Positions 8,761 through 17,852 of a stretch of DNA of 41,183 bases are shown here, in pieces; position 1 is the first letter of the stretch; each line of letters begins with the position of its first letter. Below the pieces are notes generated by a model. The model was given only the letters and a program-made list of their open reading frames with translations. It was not told the DNA's origin and made no database searches. Made by a program: the position numbers and the translations under genes. This stretch comes from an uncultured Flavobacteriales bacterium (GTDB taxonomy: Bacteria > Bacteroidota > Bacteroidia > Flavobacteriales_D > Crocinitomicaceae). The stretch covers positions 1 to 41,183 of the forward strand of contig CALJKJ010000013.1 of NCBI GenBank assembly GCA_937973685.1, given 5' to 3'.

Positions 8761-11043
8761 ATGAAAAAAAATCTTGTATTTACGCTAGCACTAGCTTTGC
8801 AACTAATTGGCTATTCGCAACAAGGCGATGGCGGCAGCCCAAAAGTTGTTAGTTTTCAAAAAATAGCGAAAACTATCGATCACCGTAATTTTGCACAACC
8901 AGATATTATTGCTTTGCAAACAGAAGATGCAGAAACGGCAATTAAAGGAAATGGCCCTTGGCGATTTGGTTACAATAACGAAACAAATTTAACCATGGAA
9001 AATTCAGGAACTTGGCTAAATCTTGCAGATGGTGGTAAAATTTGGTTATTGAAAATAACGTGTGAAAACGCTTTAACGGTAAATTTAACCTTTGAAAATG
9101 TCGTGATTCCTGAAGGAAATGAACTATTTGTCTACAATCCAGATAAATCGTTTATTCTAGGAAAATTTACTGCATATCATTTGTATGAAAAGCAATTAGG
9201 TACAGAACTTGTTCCGGGAAACACAGCAATAATTGAATATTACGTTCCTGCAGAAAATAACTCCTTAGAGGCATCATTAACTCTTTCTAAAGTCACGCAC
9301 GGATATAGAACAGCGAACGAATTCCAAGAAAAAGCATTCAACAGTTCTGGGTCATGTAACATGAATGTCAACTGTCCAGATGGAGCTGCTTGGGTAAACG
9401 AGCGCAACAGTACAGTCATGTTGGTTTCTGGAAGTAACGGTTTTTGTACAGGAGCCTTGGTAAATAACACTTTAAACGATGGTAAACCTTATGTGCTGAC
9501 TGCAAACCACTGTTACAGCACTCCTACCACTTGGATTTTCCGATTTAATTGGCAAGCAAGTTCTTGTTCAGCTCCAGCTAGTTCTCCAACGTTTACTTCG
9601 TTATCGGGAGCAGTTTTACGCGCGCGAAGAACTCCTTCTGACTTTTGTTTAGTTGAAATTACAGGTGGATTAATCAACAACACGGTACCCCTAAGTTACT
9701 CCCCTTATTTTGCTGGTTGGGATCACAGTGGAACAATTCCAACATCAACCGTTTGTATTCATCATCCCTCAGGTGACATCAAAAAAATATCTTTTGATGA
9801 TGCCGCTCCAGGCATTTCTCAAGGAATGGGTTCTACTGAACCTAATTCAACATGGACAATGCAATGGGACAGAAATACAACTACTGAACCAGGTTCTTCT
9901 GGCTCACCCCTTTTTGATAACAATCACCGAATCATTGGTCAACTTTGGGGAGGTGGAGCATCTTGTACAAGTTTAACTGCTAATGATTATTACGGCCGCT
10001 TTACAAATTCATGGGAACCAACGGGAAGTAATTCTACCAATCAATTGAAATATTGGTTAGACCCTAATACAAGTGGATTTAATTTCATCAATGGATATGA
10101 CCCCGCTGGTCCTGCTCCTGCTCTCGATGCAAGTATTCAAAATCCTGTAGGTGTTAGTGGAACGTTTTGTTCAGGCGAAGTTGCGCCACAAATAACAATT
10201 GCAAATAATGGAACAACGACACTAACGAGCGCAACCATCAATTATGGTTACGACGGCACAACTAACTTAGTTTACAATTGGACTGGTTCACTTACACAAT
10301 ACCAAACGGCTGTTATTACTTTGCCAGCAACGACCGTAACAAATGGAAGTCATACTTTCCAAGCAATTGTTTCAAATCCAAACGCTTCAACAGATGGTAA
10401 TTCTTTAAACAACACCATCAATTCAACTTTTAACGCTATAATTAATGCTGATTTTATTGATTTAGGTATTACTTTAGATTGTTATGGATCAGAGACAACA
10501 TGGAAGATAACTGATGCATCTGGCGCAACTACCATCTATTCTGGCGGACCTTATGTGGATAACAATCAAGGCGGACAAGTAATCAGTCAATCTGTTTGTT
10601 TATCTAGTGGGTGTTATCAATTAAAAGTTTACGATGCTTATGGCGATGGTATCCAAAGTCAAGGCTGTCCAACTATCGGTCATTTGGAAATAACAAATTC
10701 ATTAAACGATACTTTAGCAGAAATTACAGAAGCAAATGCAAATTTCGGCGACAGTACTTCGCTAACATTTTGTATCAGTGGAGCAGGAATTGGTGAAAAT
10801 GAACTAAATTCATTTTGGTCGATTTTTCCAAATCCTACAAATCAGTTTATTACTATTGATTTAAACAAATTCGTTGGTGAAAATACTATTCAGTTTGTCA
10901 CAACAACAGGGCAAATTGTTCGTTCGTTAACGACATCAGATACGCTTTCAACAATTGATGTTTCAACGTTTGCAAAAGGTGTTTACTTTGTAACACTTCA
11001 AACTGAACGAGGAAATACGACAAAAAGACTTGTTATAAAATAA
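8761..11043 (+). CDS. Secreted trypsin-like serine endopeptidase with T9SS type A sorting domain
   Basis: This 760-residue secreted protease has a signal peptide at residues 1-19. An N-terminal prodomain-like beta region (about 25-195) precedes a trypsin-fold domain of the lysyl-endopeptidase type. The catalytic triad is visible: His250 in TANHC, Asp294 in DFCLVEI, and Ser380 in EPGSSGSPLF. Cysteines near the catalytic domain fit disulfides in an extracellular enzyme. A CARDB-like beta domain (about 455-565) follows, then a region typical of Bacteroidota secreted proteases, and a C-terminal type A sorting domain (FPNPTNQFITI to TKRLVIK) for T9SS export. Lys-C or Arg specificity cannot be decided here. 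The gene appears monocistronic and is closed by a strong terminator. Confidence 0.92.
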   Translation: MKKNLVFTLALALQLIGYSQQGDGGSPKVVSFQKIAKTIDHRNFAQPDIIALQTEDAETAIKGNGPWRFGYNNETNLTMENSGTWLNLADGGKIWLLKITCENALTVNLTFENVVIPEGNELFVYNPDKSFILGKFTAYHLYEKQLGTELVPGNTAIIEYYVPAENNSLEASLTLSKVTHGYRTANEFQEKAFNSSGSCNMNVNCPDGAAWVNERNSTVMLVSGSNGFCTGALVNNTLNDGKPYVLTANHCYSTPTTWIFRFNWQASSCSAPASSPTFTSLSGAVLRARRTPSDFCLVEITGGLINNTVPLSYSPYFAGWDHSGTIPTSTVCIHHPSGDIKKISFDDAAPGISQGMGSTEPNSTWTMQWDRNTTTEPGSSGSPLFDNNHRIIGQLWGGGASCTSLTANDYYGRFTNSWEPTGSNSTNQLKYWLDPNTSGFNFINGYDPAGPAPALDASIQNPVGVSGTFCSGEVAPQITIANNGTTTLTSATINYGYDGTTNLVYNWTGSLTQYQTAVITLPATTVTNGSHTFQAIVSNPNASTDGNSLNNTINSTFNAIINADFIDLGITLDCYGSETTWKITDASGATTIYSGGPYVDNNQGGQVISQSVCLSSGCYQLKVYDAYGDGIQSQGCPTIGHLEITNSLNDTLAEITEANANFGDSTSLTFCISGAGIGENELNSFWSIFPNPTNQFITIDLNKFVGENTIQFVTTTGQIVRSLTTSDTLSTIDVSTFAKGVYFVTLQTERGNTTKRLVIK

Positions 11044-11063
11044 ATTTTACCCAACAATTAATT

Positions 11064-11094
11064 AAAGCCATTTCGTCTTGAAATGGCTTTTTTT
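11064..11094 (+). terminator. Intrinsic terminator after the secreted protease gene
   Basis: A perfect 8-bp stem, GCCATTTC (11067-11074) with GAAATGGC (11080-11087), has a 5-base loop and is followed by seven T. The flanking AAA/TTT can extend the stem. Confidence 0.92.
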
Positions 11095-11126
11095 GTGTTA
11101 CTTTCGTCTGGAAGAAATAAACGAAT

Positions 11127-12488
11127 ATGGCAAAAGTTAAAACAGCATTTTTCTGTCAAAATTGTGGGTACGAAGCTCCAAAATGGCTGGGCAAATGCCC
11201 CTCTTGTAGCGAATGGAACACATTTGTTGAAGAGTTAGTTGAAAAACAATTGCCGACAATAGTCGCTTTCTCTACCTCATCAGGAAGAAATGCAAAAGCT
11301 TTACCACTGCAAGAAATTGAAACAAATGGACAGCGCCGAATCGTTCTTCCCGACACAGAAATAAACCGTGTGCTTGGTGGCGGAATTGTTCCAGGATCGT
11401 TGATCTTGTTTGGTGGTGAACCTGGTATTGGGAAATCAACTTTGTTATTACAACTTGCTGTTCAAGTTCAAATGAAGGTGCTTTATGTGTCTGGTGAGGA
11501 AAGCGAACAACAAATCAAAATGCGCGCTGAGCGTATTGGTGAAATGAACCAAAATTGTTTCATTTTAACCGAAACAAATATTCAAAACATCTTCAAGCAA
11601 GCAGAAGACACAAGTCCCCAATTGTTGATCATCGATTCAATTCAAACGTTATTTTCATCTCAAATAGAAAGTGCCCCTGGAAGCATTTCTCAAATCAGAG
11701 AATGTACCGCTCAGTTATTGCGCTACGCAAAAATGACAGAAATTCCAGTTTTTATAATTGGGCATATTACCAAAGAAGGATCGCTTGCTGGACCAAAAGT
11801 ACTGGAACACATGGTTGATGCTGTCTTGCAATTTGAAGGGGATCAAAATCATGTGTACCGCTTGTTACGTGGTATGAAAAACAGATTTGGGAGCACGAAT
11901 GAACTCGGAATTTACGAAATGACTGGCGGAGGTTTACGTGGTGTCGAAAATCCGTCTGAAATTCTCATTTCAAGTGGCGATACTGGATTGAGTGGTGTCG
12001 CAATTGCAGCAACCTTAGAAGGAGTTCGCCCACTGTTGATAGAAGTTCAAGCGCTCGTGAGCACAGCTGCATATGGAACGCCTCAACGTTCATCTACTGG
12101 CTTTGATTTGCGTCGATTGAACATGTTGTTAGCTGTCATGGAAAAACGTTGTGGTTTTAAATTAGGAGCGAAAGATGTCTTTTTAAATATTGCTGGTGGT
12201 ATTCGAGTTGATGACCCCGCAATTGATTTAGGTGTTGTCGCAGCTGTTTTATCGAGCAACGCAGACTTGTCCATAGACCGTTCCATTTGTTGTTCCGCAG
12301 AGGTTGGATTATCGGGTGAAATTCGTCCCGTAAATCGGATAGATCAACGAATTCGAGAAGCGGAAAAATTAGGATTCGAAAAAATAATTATCTCGAGTTA
12401 CAACAAAGCAATCGATCAAGAAAATTACAAAATTGAATTGATTAAATGCACACGGATTGATGAAGTGTTGCGTGCGTTGTTTGCGTAA
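11127..12488 (+). CDS. radA: DNA repair protein RadA (Sms)
   Basis: RadA is a RecA-related ATPase and DnaB-like helicase that processes branched recombination intermediates. The 453-residue protein has the full family architecture: a C4 zinc finger (Cys10, Cys13, Cys24, Cys27), a RecA-type ATPase core with Walker A GGEPGIGKST at 96-105, the RadA signature KNRFG at 251-255, and a C-terminal Lon-like ring domain. Its length matches E. coli and B. subtilis RadA. The gene starts 84 bases after the protease stop, beyond a terminator, so it has its own transcription start. Its stop codon is separated by one base from the convergent gene on the minus strand, leaving no room for a conventional terminator. 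Confidence 0.97.
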   Translation: MAKVKTAFFCQNCGYEAPKWLGKCPSCSEWNTFVEELVEKQLPTIVAFSTSSGRNAKALPLQEIETNGQRRIVLPDTEINRVLGGGIVPGSLILFGGEPGIGKSTLLLQLAVQVQMKVLYVSGEESEQQIKMRAERIGEMNQNCFILTETNIQNIFKQAEDTSPQLLIIDSIQTLFSSQIESAPGSISQIRECTAQLLRYAKMTEIPVFIIGHITKEGSLAGPKVLEHMVDAVLQFEGDQNHVYRLLRGMKNRFGSTNELGIYEMTGGGLRGVENPSEILISSGDTGLSGVAIAATLEGVRPLLIEVQALVSTAAYGTPQRSSTGFDLRRLNMLLAVMEKRCGFKLGAKDVFLNIAGGIRVDDPAIDLGVVAAVLSSNADLSIDRSICCSAEVGLSGEIRPVNRIDQRIREAEKLGFEKIIISSYNKAIDQENYKIELIKCTRIDEVLRALFA

Positions 12489-12489
12489 T

Positions 12490-13713
12490 TTATTCGACGA
12501 CTATTTTAAAAATTCCGCCGTTTGCTAGCTGCAAAAAACAACTGCCAACGAATTGTTTATCCAAAAATATTACTGCGTGCTCCGCTGATAATTCTCCCTG
12601 TGCTAATAGTTTTCCAGTCGCATCTATTAATTGATAGCTCGTCGATTTTAGTAAATTATCTACTCGAATCATATGCGAAGTTGGATTCGGAAAAACGTTT
12701 ATTTTAATTGAATTTTGCGGAATATCTGCTGTTTCTTGAAAAATCGACGATAAATTAAGTCGAAACAAACGCGGTGGAATAGAAAGAAATCCAGCTTGAA
12801 TTTGTTCTGCAGTAACCATTAATTCTTCGTGATTTAAAAAAGTGATGCCTTCCGTTTGGCCAACTTGAAGCATGTTTCCAATAGCTATTTTTCGTTTGTT
12901 CCCTGAAAAAAAAGATGCGTTGTAATCGGAAAGTACCCAAACAAAACTCGAATAAAAAGAAGGTGCTATTTCTTTGTATCCCAACAAAACGATTCGCTTC
13001 GTGAATGGATGAAAAGCAACATCCGTTACCAAACCATCAACAAAAAAACTATCTATTATTTGAGCCGTTTGATGACCAACTTGTGCAGGAAAAACATAAT
13101 GATTGGTAAATTGATTTCCCCAATTTTTAGAAAACAAATGAACCGTGTCATTTACAACAAAAAAGGCTTCTGCATCAAAATTGGTAAGCGCATTCGCAAC
13201 AAAACTTGTTTGATTGGAATAGGTATAAGAAATCGTATCGACGTATACTGTGTCTGCTAATAAATCAGTGAGTGAAAAACGATAAATACGCAAGTTCTGT
13301 CTTGTTCCTGAATTATTTCCAATATCTCCAATGTAACCAAAACTTGAAGCGGTAGTAACTGCTTCCCAATCTATATTTGATGCATTTGCAACCACAACTT
13401 GACGTAAAATTTGTCCCAAGGTGTCTATTGCATACAATATAGGTTGTCCTCCACTATCGTTATGCGTCCATAGTGTATCGTTGTGAATAAACAAGCCCGA
13501 GTTTTCTGCCAATTGTGTCGGCAATAATGCTAATTCGGATAAGGTAATTGTTGTTGAATCGTACAAACAAGAACCGTCATTGGACTGAGCGGTAGGATCA
13601 AAATTTGCAGCAAACGGATCGGTACACCCCCATTGCGCAGCAGCAGAGAAAGAAAAGAACACCAATAAAACACTCCAGTGATTTTTCACGTTATTGGTTT
13701 TAAATAAACGCAT
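12490..13713 (-). CDS. Secreted propeller-like protein with CTDP...DGSC motif and T9SS sorting domain
   Basis: This 407-residue secreted protein begins with a signal peptide (hydrophobic VLLVFFSFSAAAQ, ending near residue 27). Directly after it is the motif GCTDPFAANFDPTAQSNDGSC, a short cysteine-bracketed module common at the start of, or repeated in, surface proteins of marine Bacteroidota. The body (about 55-320) has recurring beta-strand blocks (SGLFIHNDTLWTHNDSGG, EAVT, DIGNNSGTR) consistent with a beta-propeller and acidic, possibly metal-binding loops. The C-terminus (from about 330, FPNPTSHMIRV) is a type A sorting domain. The start codon immediately follows the metG stop (TAA then ATG), so it should be cotranscribed and translationally coupled with metG. 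Function is unknown; enzymatic residues were not recognised. Confidence 0.85.
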   Translation of the reverse strand: MRLFKTNNVKNHWSVLLVFFSFSAAAQWGCTDPFAANFDPTAQSNDGSCLYDSTTITLSELALLPTQLAENSGLFIHNDTLWTHNDSGGQPILYAIDTLGQILRQVVVANASNIDWEAVTTASSFGYIGDIGNNSGTRQNLRIYRFSLTDLLADTVYVDTISYTYSNQTSFVANALTNFDAEAFFVVNDTVHLFSKNWGNQFTNHYVFPAQVGHQTAQIIDSFFVDGLVTDVAFHPFTKRIVLLGYKEIAPSFYSSFVWVLSDYNASFFSGNKRKIAIGNMLQVGQTEGITFLNHEELMVTAEQIQAGFLSIPPRLFRLNLSSIFQETADIPQNSIKINVFPNPTSHMIRVDNLLKSTSYQLIDATGKLLAQGELSAEHAVIFLDKQFVGSCFLQLANGGIFKIVVE

Positions 13714-15771
13714 TTATCGAATCTCCCCGCCAGCAGAAAATCCTTTTTCAGGAATCATGAAGCTCAATTTTCCCTCCTCATTTTCGGCCATCAATATCAT
13801 TCCTTGTGATTCAACACCTCGTATTTTTCGCGGAGCTAAATTCATCAAAACAGCAACAGTTTTACCCACTACTTCTTCAGGACTATAATGTTCCGCAATT
13901 CCAGAAATAATTGTTCGGGTATCAATTCCGGTATTAACCGTCAATTGTAATAATTTATCCGCTTTTGGCACCTTGATTGCTGCTTCAATTGTTCCCAAAC
14001 GTATGTCCATGTTCGAAAAATCATCAAAAGTGGTTTCCGCTTTTTGTGGATTAGCAGCTGTTGTAGTTGCAGTTTGTGACGCTGCTAGTAGCGCGACTTC
14101 GTTTGCAACAAATTCGTCTTCAATTTTTTGGAACAAAATAGTAGGAGCATTGGTAACATGTCCTGCTGCTATCAAATCATTACCCGCAACAGACCACGGT
14201 TGTGCGTTTGTGTTCATGAATGCACGAATTTTAGCTGCGGTTTCCGGCAAAAACGGATCTAATACCAATCCTAAATTTGCAGTGATTTGTAGCGCAATGT
14301 TCATGATTGTTTTCACACGTTCCGGATCTGTTTTGATCAACTTCCACGGTTCATTATCCGCCAAGTACTTATTTCCCATGCGCGCTAATTGCATGGCTTC
14401 AGCTTGGGCATCACGCAATTTGTATTGAAAAACAGCAGTTGCAATAGCTGATGGAATTGCTTTCATTGCTGCCAAAACTTGTTCGTCTTCAGGACTCAAC
14501 ACACCACGATCTGGAACAACTCCATCGTAATATTTTTGTGTCAAGACCAAAGCACGGTTAATGAAATTTCCTAAAATATCGGCTAACTCATTATTAACAC
14601 GCGCTTGATATTCTTTCCAGGTAAATTCAGCATCTTTTGTTTCAGGCGCAATTGCTGTTAACGTGTATTTTAATTCGTCAATTTTTGTTGGATAACGTTC
14701 TAAGTATTCGTGTAACCAAACTGCCCAATTACGTGAAGTAGAAAATTTATCGCCTTCTAAGTTTAAAAACTCGTATGCTGGCACATTATCCGGCAAAATA
14801 AATCCGCCATGATCTTTCAATAAAATTGGGAAGATAATCGCGTGAAAAACAATGTTGTCTTTTCCTATAAAATGAACCAGTTTACGGGATTCATCGCACC
14901 AGTAATCTTTCCAGTTTTTACCATTATCAAGCGCCCATTGTTTGGTCGCAGAAATATACCCAATTGGCGCATCCAACCAAACGTAAAGCACTTTTCCTTC
15001 AGCATCTTTTAACGGAACTGGTACGCCCCAATCCAAATCACGGGTCATTGCACGTGGGCGCAAACCTCCATCAATCCATGATAAACATTGACCAATGACT
15101 TGATTTCTCCATTGTTTTGGATCGTGTTGTTGCACACCATCTAATATTCCTTCTTTGATCCAAGGACGCAACCACTCTTCGTGTTTGTCCATGGGTAAAA
15201 ACCAATGAGAGGTGTTTTTTAAAATGGGTGTTTTACCACTTAAGGTAGAAACAGGATTTTTTAAATCCGTTGGACTCAATGCCGATCCACATTTTTCGCA
15301 TTGGTCGCCGTAAGCGCCCGGGCTACTGCAATTTGGGCAATCGCCTGTAATGTATCTGTCAGCAAGGAATTGTTGAAATTCCTCGTCAAAATATTGTTCC
15401 GTCGTTTCTTGAATAAACTTTCCTTTTTCTTCGAGCACTTTGAAAAACTCCTGCGCTGTTTCAATATGTAATTCGGAAGAAGTTCTGTGAAAAATATCGA
15501 AAGTAATACCAAATTGCTGAAAAGCGTCCCCAATTATTTTGTTGTATTTATCGACAATCTCTTTTGGGGTAATTCCTTCTTTTTTCGCACGTAATGTTAT
15601 CGCAGCTCCGTGTTCATCAGATCCACAAATAAAGGCAACATCATTTCCGTTTGCACGTAAAAAACGCACAAAAATATCGGCTGGTAAATAAACGCCTGCA
15701 ACGTGTCCTAAATGAAGGGGTCCATTTGCATATGGCAATGCTGCTGTTACGGTGTACTTTGAATTATTCAT
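13714..15771 (-). CDS. metG: Methionyl-tRNA synthetase with C-terminal tRNA-binding domain
   Basis: This enzyme charges initiator and elongator tRNA-Met. The 685-residue protein is the long bacterial form. The HIGH-type motif is PYANGPLHLGH (residues 13-23). A zinc knuckle, CPNCSSPGAYGDQCEKCG, lies near 144-161. The KMSKS-type loop appears as KFSTS starting at Lys342. The anticodon-binding helical domain follows, and residues from about 580 form an OB-fold EMAP/Arc1p-like tRNA-binding domain (MDIRLGTIEAA, NLAPRKIRGVESQGM) used for dimerisation and tRNA capture. A TATCTTTG -7 box ends only four bases before the ATG, so the mRNA is probably leaderless. The neighbouring divergent gene is xseA. 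Confidence 0.97.
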   Translation of the reverse strand: MNNSKYTVTAALPYANGPLHLGHVAGVYLPADIFVRFLRANGNDVAFICGSDEHGAAITLRAKKEGITPKEIVDKYNKIIGDAFQQFGITFDIFHRTSSELHIETAQEFFKVLEEKGKFIQETTEQYFDEEFQQFLADRYITGDCPNCSSPGAYGDQCEKCGSALSPTDLKNPVSTLSGKTPILKNTSHWFLPMDKHEEWLRPWIKEGILDGVQQHDPKQWRNQVIGQCLSWIDGGLRPRAMTRDLDWGVPVPLKDAEGKVLYVWLDAPIGYISATKQWALDNGKNWKDYWCDESRKLVHFIGKDNIVFHAIIFPILLKDHGGFILPDNVPAYEFLNLEGDKFSTSRNWAVWLHEYLERYPTKIDELKYTLTAIAPETKDAEFTWKEYQARVNNELADILGNFINRALVLTQKYYDGVVPDRGVLSPEDEQVLAAMKAIPSAIATAVFQYKLRDAQAEAMQLARMGNKYLADNEPWKLIKTDPERVKTIMNIALQITANLGLVLDPFLPETAAKIRAFMNTNAQPWSVAGNDLIAAGHVTNAPTILFQKIEDEFVANEVALLAASQTATTTAANPQKAETTFDDFSNMDIRLGTIEAAIKVPKADKLLQLTVNTGIDTRTIISGIAEHYSPEEVVGKTVAVLMNLAPRKIRGVESQGMILMAENEEGKLSFMIPEKGFSAGGEIR

Positions 15772-15775
15772 AGAA

Positions 15776-15783
15776 CAAAGATA
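15776..15783 (-). promoter_or_regulatory. Candidate -7 box for metG (leaderless)
   Basis: On the minus strand this reads TATCTTTG, a full match to TAnnTTTG. The last base is four bases before the metG ATG, which would place the transcription start at or within one base of the initiation codon. No clear -33 element was found. Confidence 0.5.
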
Positions 15784-15885
15784 GCGTTTTTGTGGAAAAG
15801 CTGGGAAGCAATTAATTTTATCGTTTTAGGACTATTTTGTATAAAGACTCCTCTCGGGTGTGCATGTTTTTCAAAGAAAATGATG

Positions 15886-15893
15886 TAATTTTA
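15886..15893 (+). promoter_or_regulatory. Candidate -7 box for xseA (leaderless)
   Basis: TAATTTTA matches the TAnnTTTG consensus except for the last base. It ends four bases before the xseA ATG, the same spacing as the metG box on the other strand. It is weaker than the metG box. Confidence 0.3.
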
Positions 15894-15897
15894 TTGT

Positions 15898-17346
15898 ATG
15901 CAAACTCCCGAGCATTTTACCTTAAAACAAGTCGCCGACTCGATACGTAAAGTTATCGCGGAACGTTATGCGCGAACGTATTGGGTAACGGCAGAAATGC
16001 ACAAACTTAACCACACAAAAAAAGGGCATTGTTACCCGGAATTAGTGCAAAAAGAAGATGGTCAAATTTTGGTCGAAATGCGTGGCACAATTTGGAAACA
16101 ACAATTTGATCGGATCCAACAACGCTTTGCTGAAGTAGTAAAAGAACCGCTTCGTGATGGAATGGAATTATTATTTCAAGTTAAAATAACATACCACCCA
16201 CTATACAATATTGGACTTGAAATTATTGATATTGATCCTAATTACACGTTAGGCGCATTACAAAAAGAACGCCAAATCACTTTAGAACGCCTTCAGAAAG
16301 AAGGAATAATAAACAACAATCAATTTTTGAAAATGGCGTTGTTGCCCAAGCGATTGGCCATCATATCACAAGCTGACAGCAAGGGATATTCGGATTTTAT
16401 AGTGTTGTTAAACGGACATCCGAAACGTTACCGTTTTGATACATTTTTGTTTGACGCAACGCTTCAAGGTGATTCAGCGATTCATTCCATTCAATCACAA
16501 TTGAACCGCATTGAAAAAGTAAAACATTTGTTTGATGCAGTGGTAATCATTCGCGGAGGTGGCGGTGAAATTGGCATGCATTGCTATAATAATTATGAAC
16601 TTTCTAAACGAATTGCAACTTTCCCCCTACCCATATTAACAGGTATTGGTCACAGCACGAATGTGACTGTTTGTGAAATGGTTGCTTTTCGGCACGGAAT
16701 TACACCAAGTGATATTGCCTATTTTCTCATTGGGATAATGGAAGAATTAGATGCGCCCTTGGATGAAATAGCGAATAAATTACCGTTACTAACCGAACGT
16801 TTTTTACAAAACATAACAACTATCCTTGAACGAAATGTTCGTTTGTTTCATCAAGATGTGAAACTCTCCGTTGCTGAAAAACGGGCATTATTCCAGCAAA
16901 AAATGCATCAATTAGAGTTACAACTCGCAGACAAAGCTAATCAACGAACAAATGAATTAGCAATAAATCGTAAACAATTACGAACTTCTGTCGAACAACT
17001 GTTTGAGAAGCAATTACAACAACAAAAACATGTTGTTTCTCTTTTTGGTTTGAACGCCAAAAATAGTCTTTCGACAACACAAAACGAACTCATTCAAGCA
17101 CACAACTCGTTTGTAAAAACAGGAGCTTTAGCGCTTGTAAAACAACGCGACCAGTTGCAACAATTTGAAAAAACCATTCAATTGATGCACCCAATTAATG
17201 TGTTAAAAAGAGGCTACTCCATTGTAACCAATCAATCAGGTGTGCTCAGTGAAAACAATAATCCAACAACAAACACAACCGTAACAATCACAACAGCATT
17301 TGGCGCGCTGGACGCTATTATTACAAAAGAAACAACACCATTATGA
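15898..17346 (+). CDS. xseA: Exodeoxyribonuclease VII large subunit
   Basis: This is the catalytic subunit of exonuclease VII, which degrades single-stranded DNA from either end in mismatch repair and DNA damage processing. The 482-residue protein has an N-terminal OB-fold domain (about 5-105) that binds ssDNA and a catalytic domain with the family motif RGGGGEIGMHCYNNYELS and the GIGHSTNVTVCE stretch. The latter corresponds to GHETDxTxxD in E. coli, with the acidic positions partly changed. A long coiled-coil region (about 290-430) is where small subunits attach, and KRGYSIV near the C-terminus is conserved. The stop codon overlaps the xseB start in ATGA, giving translational coupling. Confidence 0.95.
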   Translation: MQTPEHFTLKQVADSIRKVIAERYARTYWVTAEMHKLNHTKKGHCYPELVQKEDGQILVEMRGTIWKQQFDRIQQRFAEVVKEPLRDGMELLFQVKITYHPLYNIGLEIIDIDPNYTLGALQKERQITLERLQKEGIINNNQFLKMALLPKRLAIISQADSKGYSDFIVLLNGHPKRYRFDTFLFDATLQGDSAIHSIQSQLNRIEKVKHLFDAVVIIRGGGGEIGMHCYNNYELSKRIATFPLPILTGIGHSTNVTVCEMVAFRHGITPSDIAYFLIGIMEELDAPLDEIANKLPLLTERFLQNITTILERNVRLFHQDVKLSVAEKRALFQQKMHQLELQLADKANQRTNELAINRKQLRTSVEQLFEKQLQQQKHVVSLFGLNAKNSLSTTQNELIQAHNSFVKTGALALVKQRDQLQQFEKTIQLMHPINVLKRGYSIVTNQSGVLSENNNPTTNTTVTITTAFGALDAIITKETTPL

Positions 17347-17528
17347 CTTACGAAAAAGCTTACAACGAATTACAAGAAATCATTACCGCTATTGAAACTG
17401 GTGATGTAAGTGTTGATTTACTTTCAGAAAAAGTGAAACGAGCAGCTGAATTAATTACATTTTGCAAAGAAAAATTAACGGCAACCGAACAAGATGTGCA
17501 ACAAATTTTAGCAGATTTAAACGCTTAA
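17343..17528 (+). CDS. xseB: Exodeoxyribonuclease VII small subunit
   Basis: This 61-residue helical protein binds several copies to each XseA coiled coil and is required for exonuclease VII activity. It shows the family features: MTYEKAYNELQEIITAIETGDVS near the start, then a second helix SEKVKRAAELITFCKEKLTATEQDV. The length is typical of the family. It overlaps xseA by four bases and is the end of the pair; about 100 bases separate it from feoA. Confidence 0.93.
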   Translation: MTYEKAYNELQEIITAIETGDVSVDLLSEKVKRAAELITFCKEKLTATEQDVQQILADLNA

Positions 17529-17589
17529 TAGACGCAAATCATTCTTAAAATACCACTTTATTGGTAGTGGATATTGATTGTTTGATTTG

Positions 17590-17597
17590 TATTTTTG
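17590..17597 (+). promoter_or_regulatory. Candidate -7 box for the feo operon
   Basis: TATTTTTG is a full match to TAnnTTTG, 29 bases before the feoA ATG. Just upstream, 17552-17571 contains TACC...GGTA and CCAC...GTGG inverted repeats that could form an operator. I could not recognise a classical Fur box, so iron control is inferred only from gene function. Confidence 0.45.
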
Positions 17598-17626
17598 TCG
17601 CTTGCATATAAATTGCAATTCAACAG

Positions 17627-17848
17627 ATGAGAACATTGGCAGATTTACCGTTAGAAAAGCGCACGATAGTTACAGCTATCAAAGAAAGCGCAATTCGTCC
17701 AAAATTATTGGAAATGGGTATTTATGCAGGAAAATCTGTGGAGGTGTTGTTCAAAGCGCCTTTTGGTGATCCAATAGCGGTTAATGTTGACGGATACGTT
17801 CTGTCTATGCGCTTGAACGAAGCTCAATTAATTGAAGTAGCCGATTAA
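17627..17848 (+). CDS. feoA: Ferrous iron transport protein A
   Basis: This 73-residue SH3-like small cytoplasmic protein is thought to regulate or stabilise the FeoB transporter. Family features are the opening TLADLPLEKRTIV, the RPKLLEMGIYAG segment, FGDPIAVNV and a final strand YVLSMRLNEAQLIEV. The start at 17627 gives the usual FeoA length and is the first ATG after the -7 box. It lies four bases upstream of feoB, which is the standard feoAB layout. Confidence 0.94.
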   Translation: MRTLADLPLEKRTIVTAIKESAIRPKLLEMGIYAGKSVEVLFKAPFGDPIAVNVDGYVLSMRLNEAQLIEVAD

Positions 17849-17852
17849 TGCA

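Noticed and set aside
13973..14428. 151-residue plus-strand reading frame opposite metG.
   Set aside because: It lies fully within the metG coding region, has no family resemblance, and shows no promoter or upstream context.
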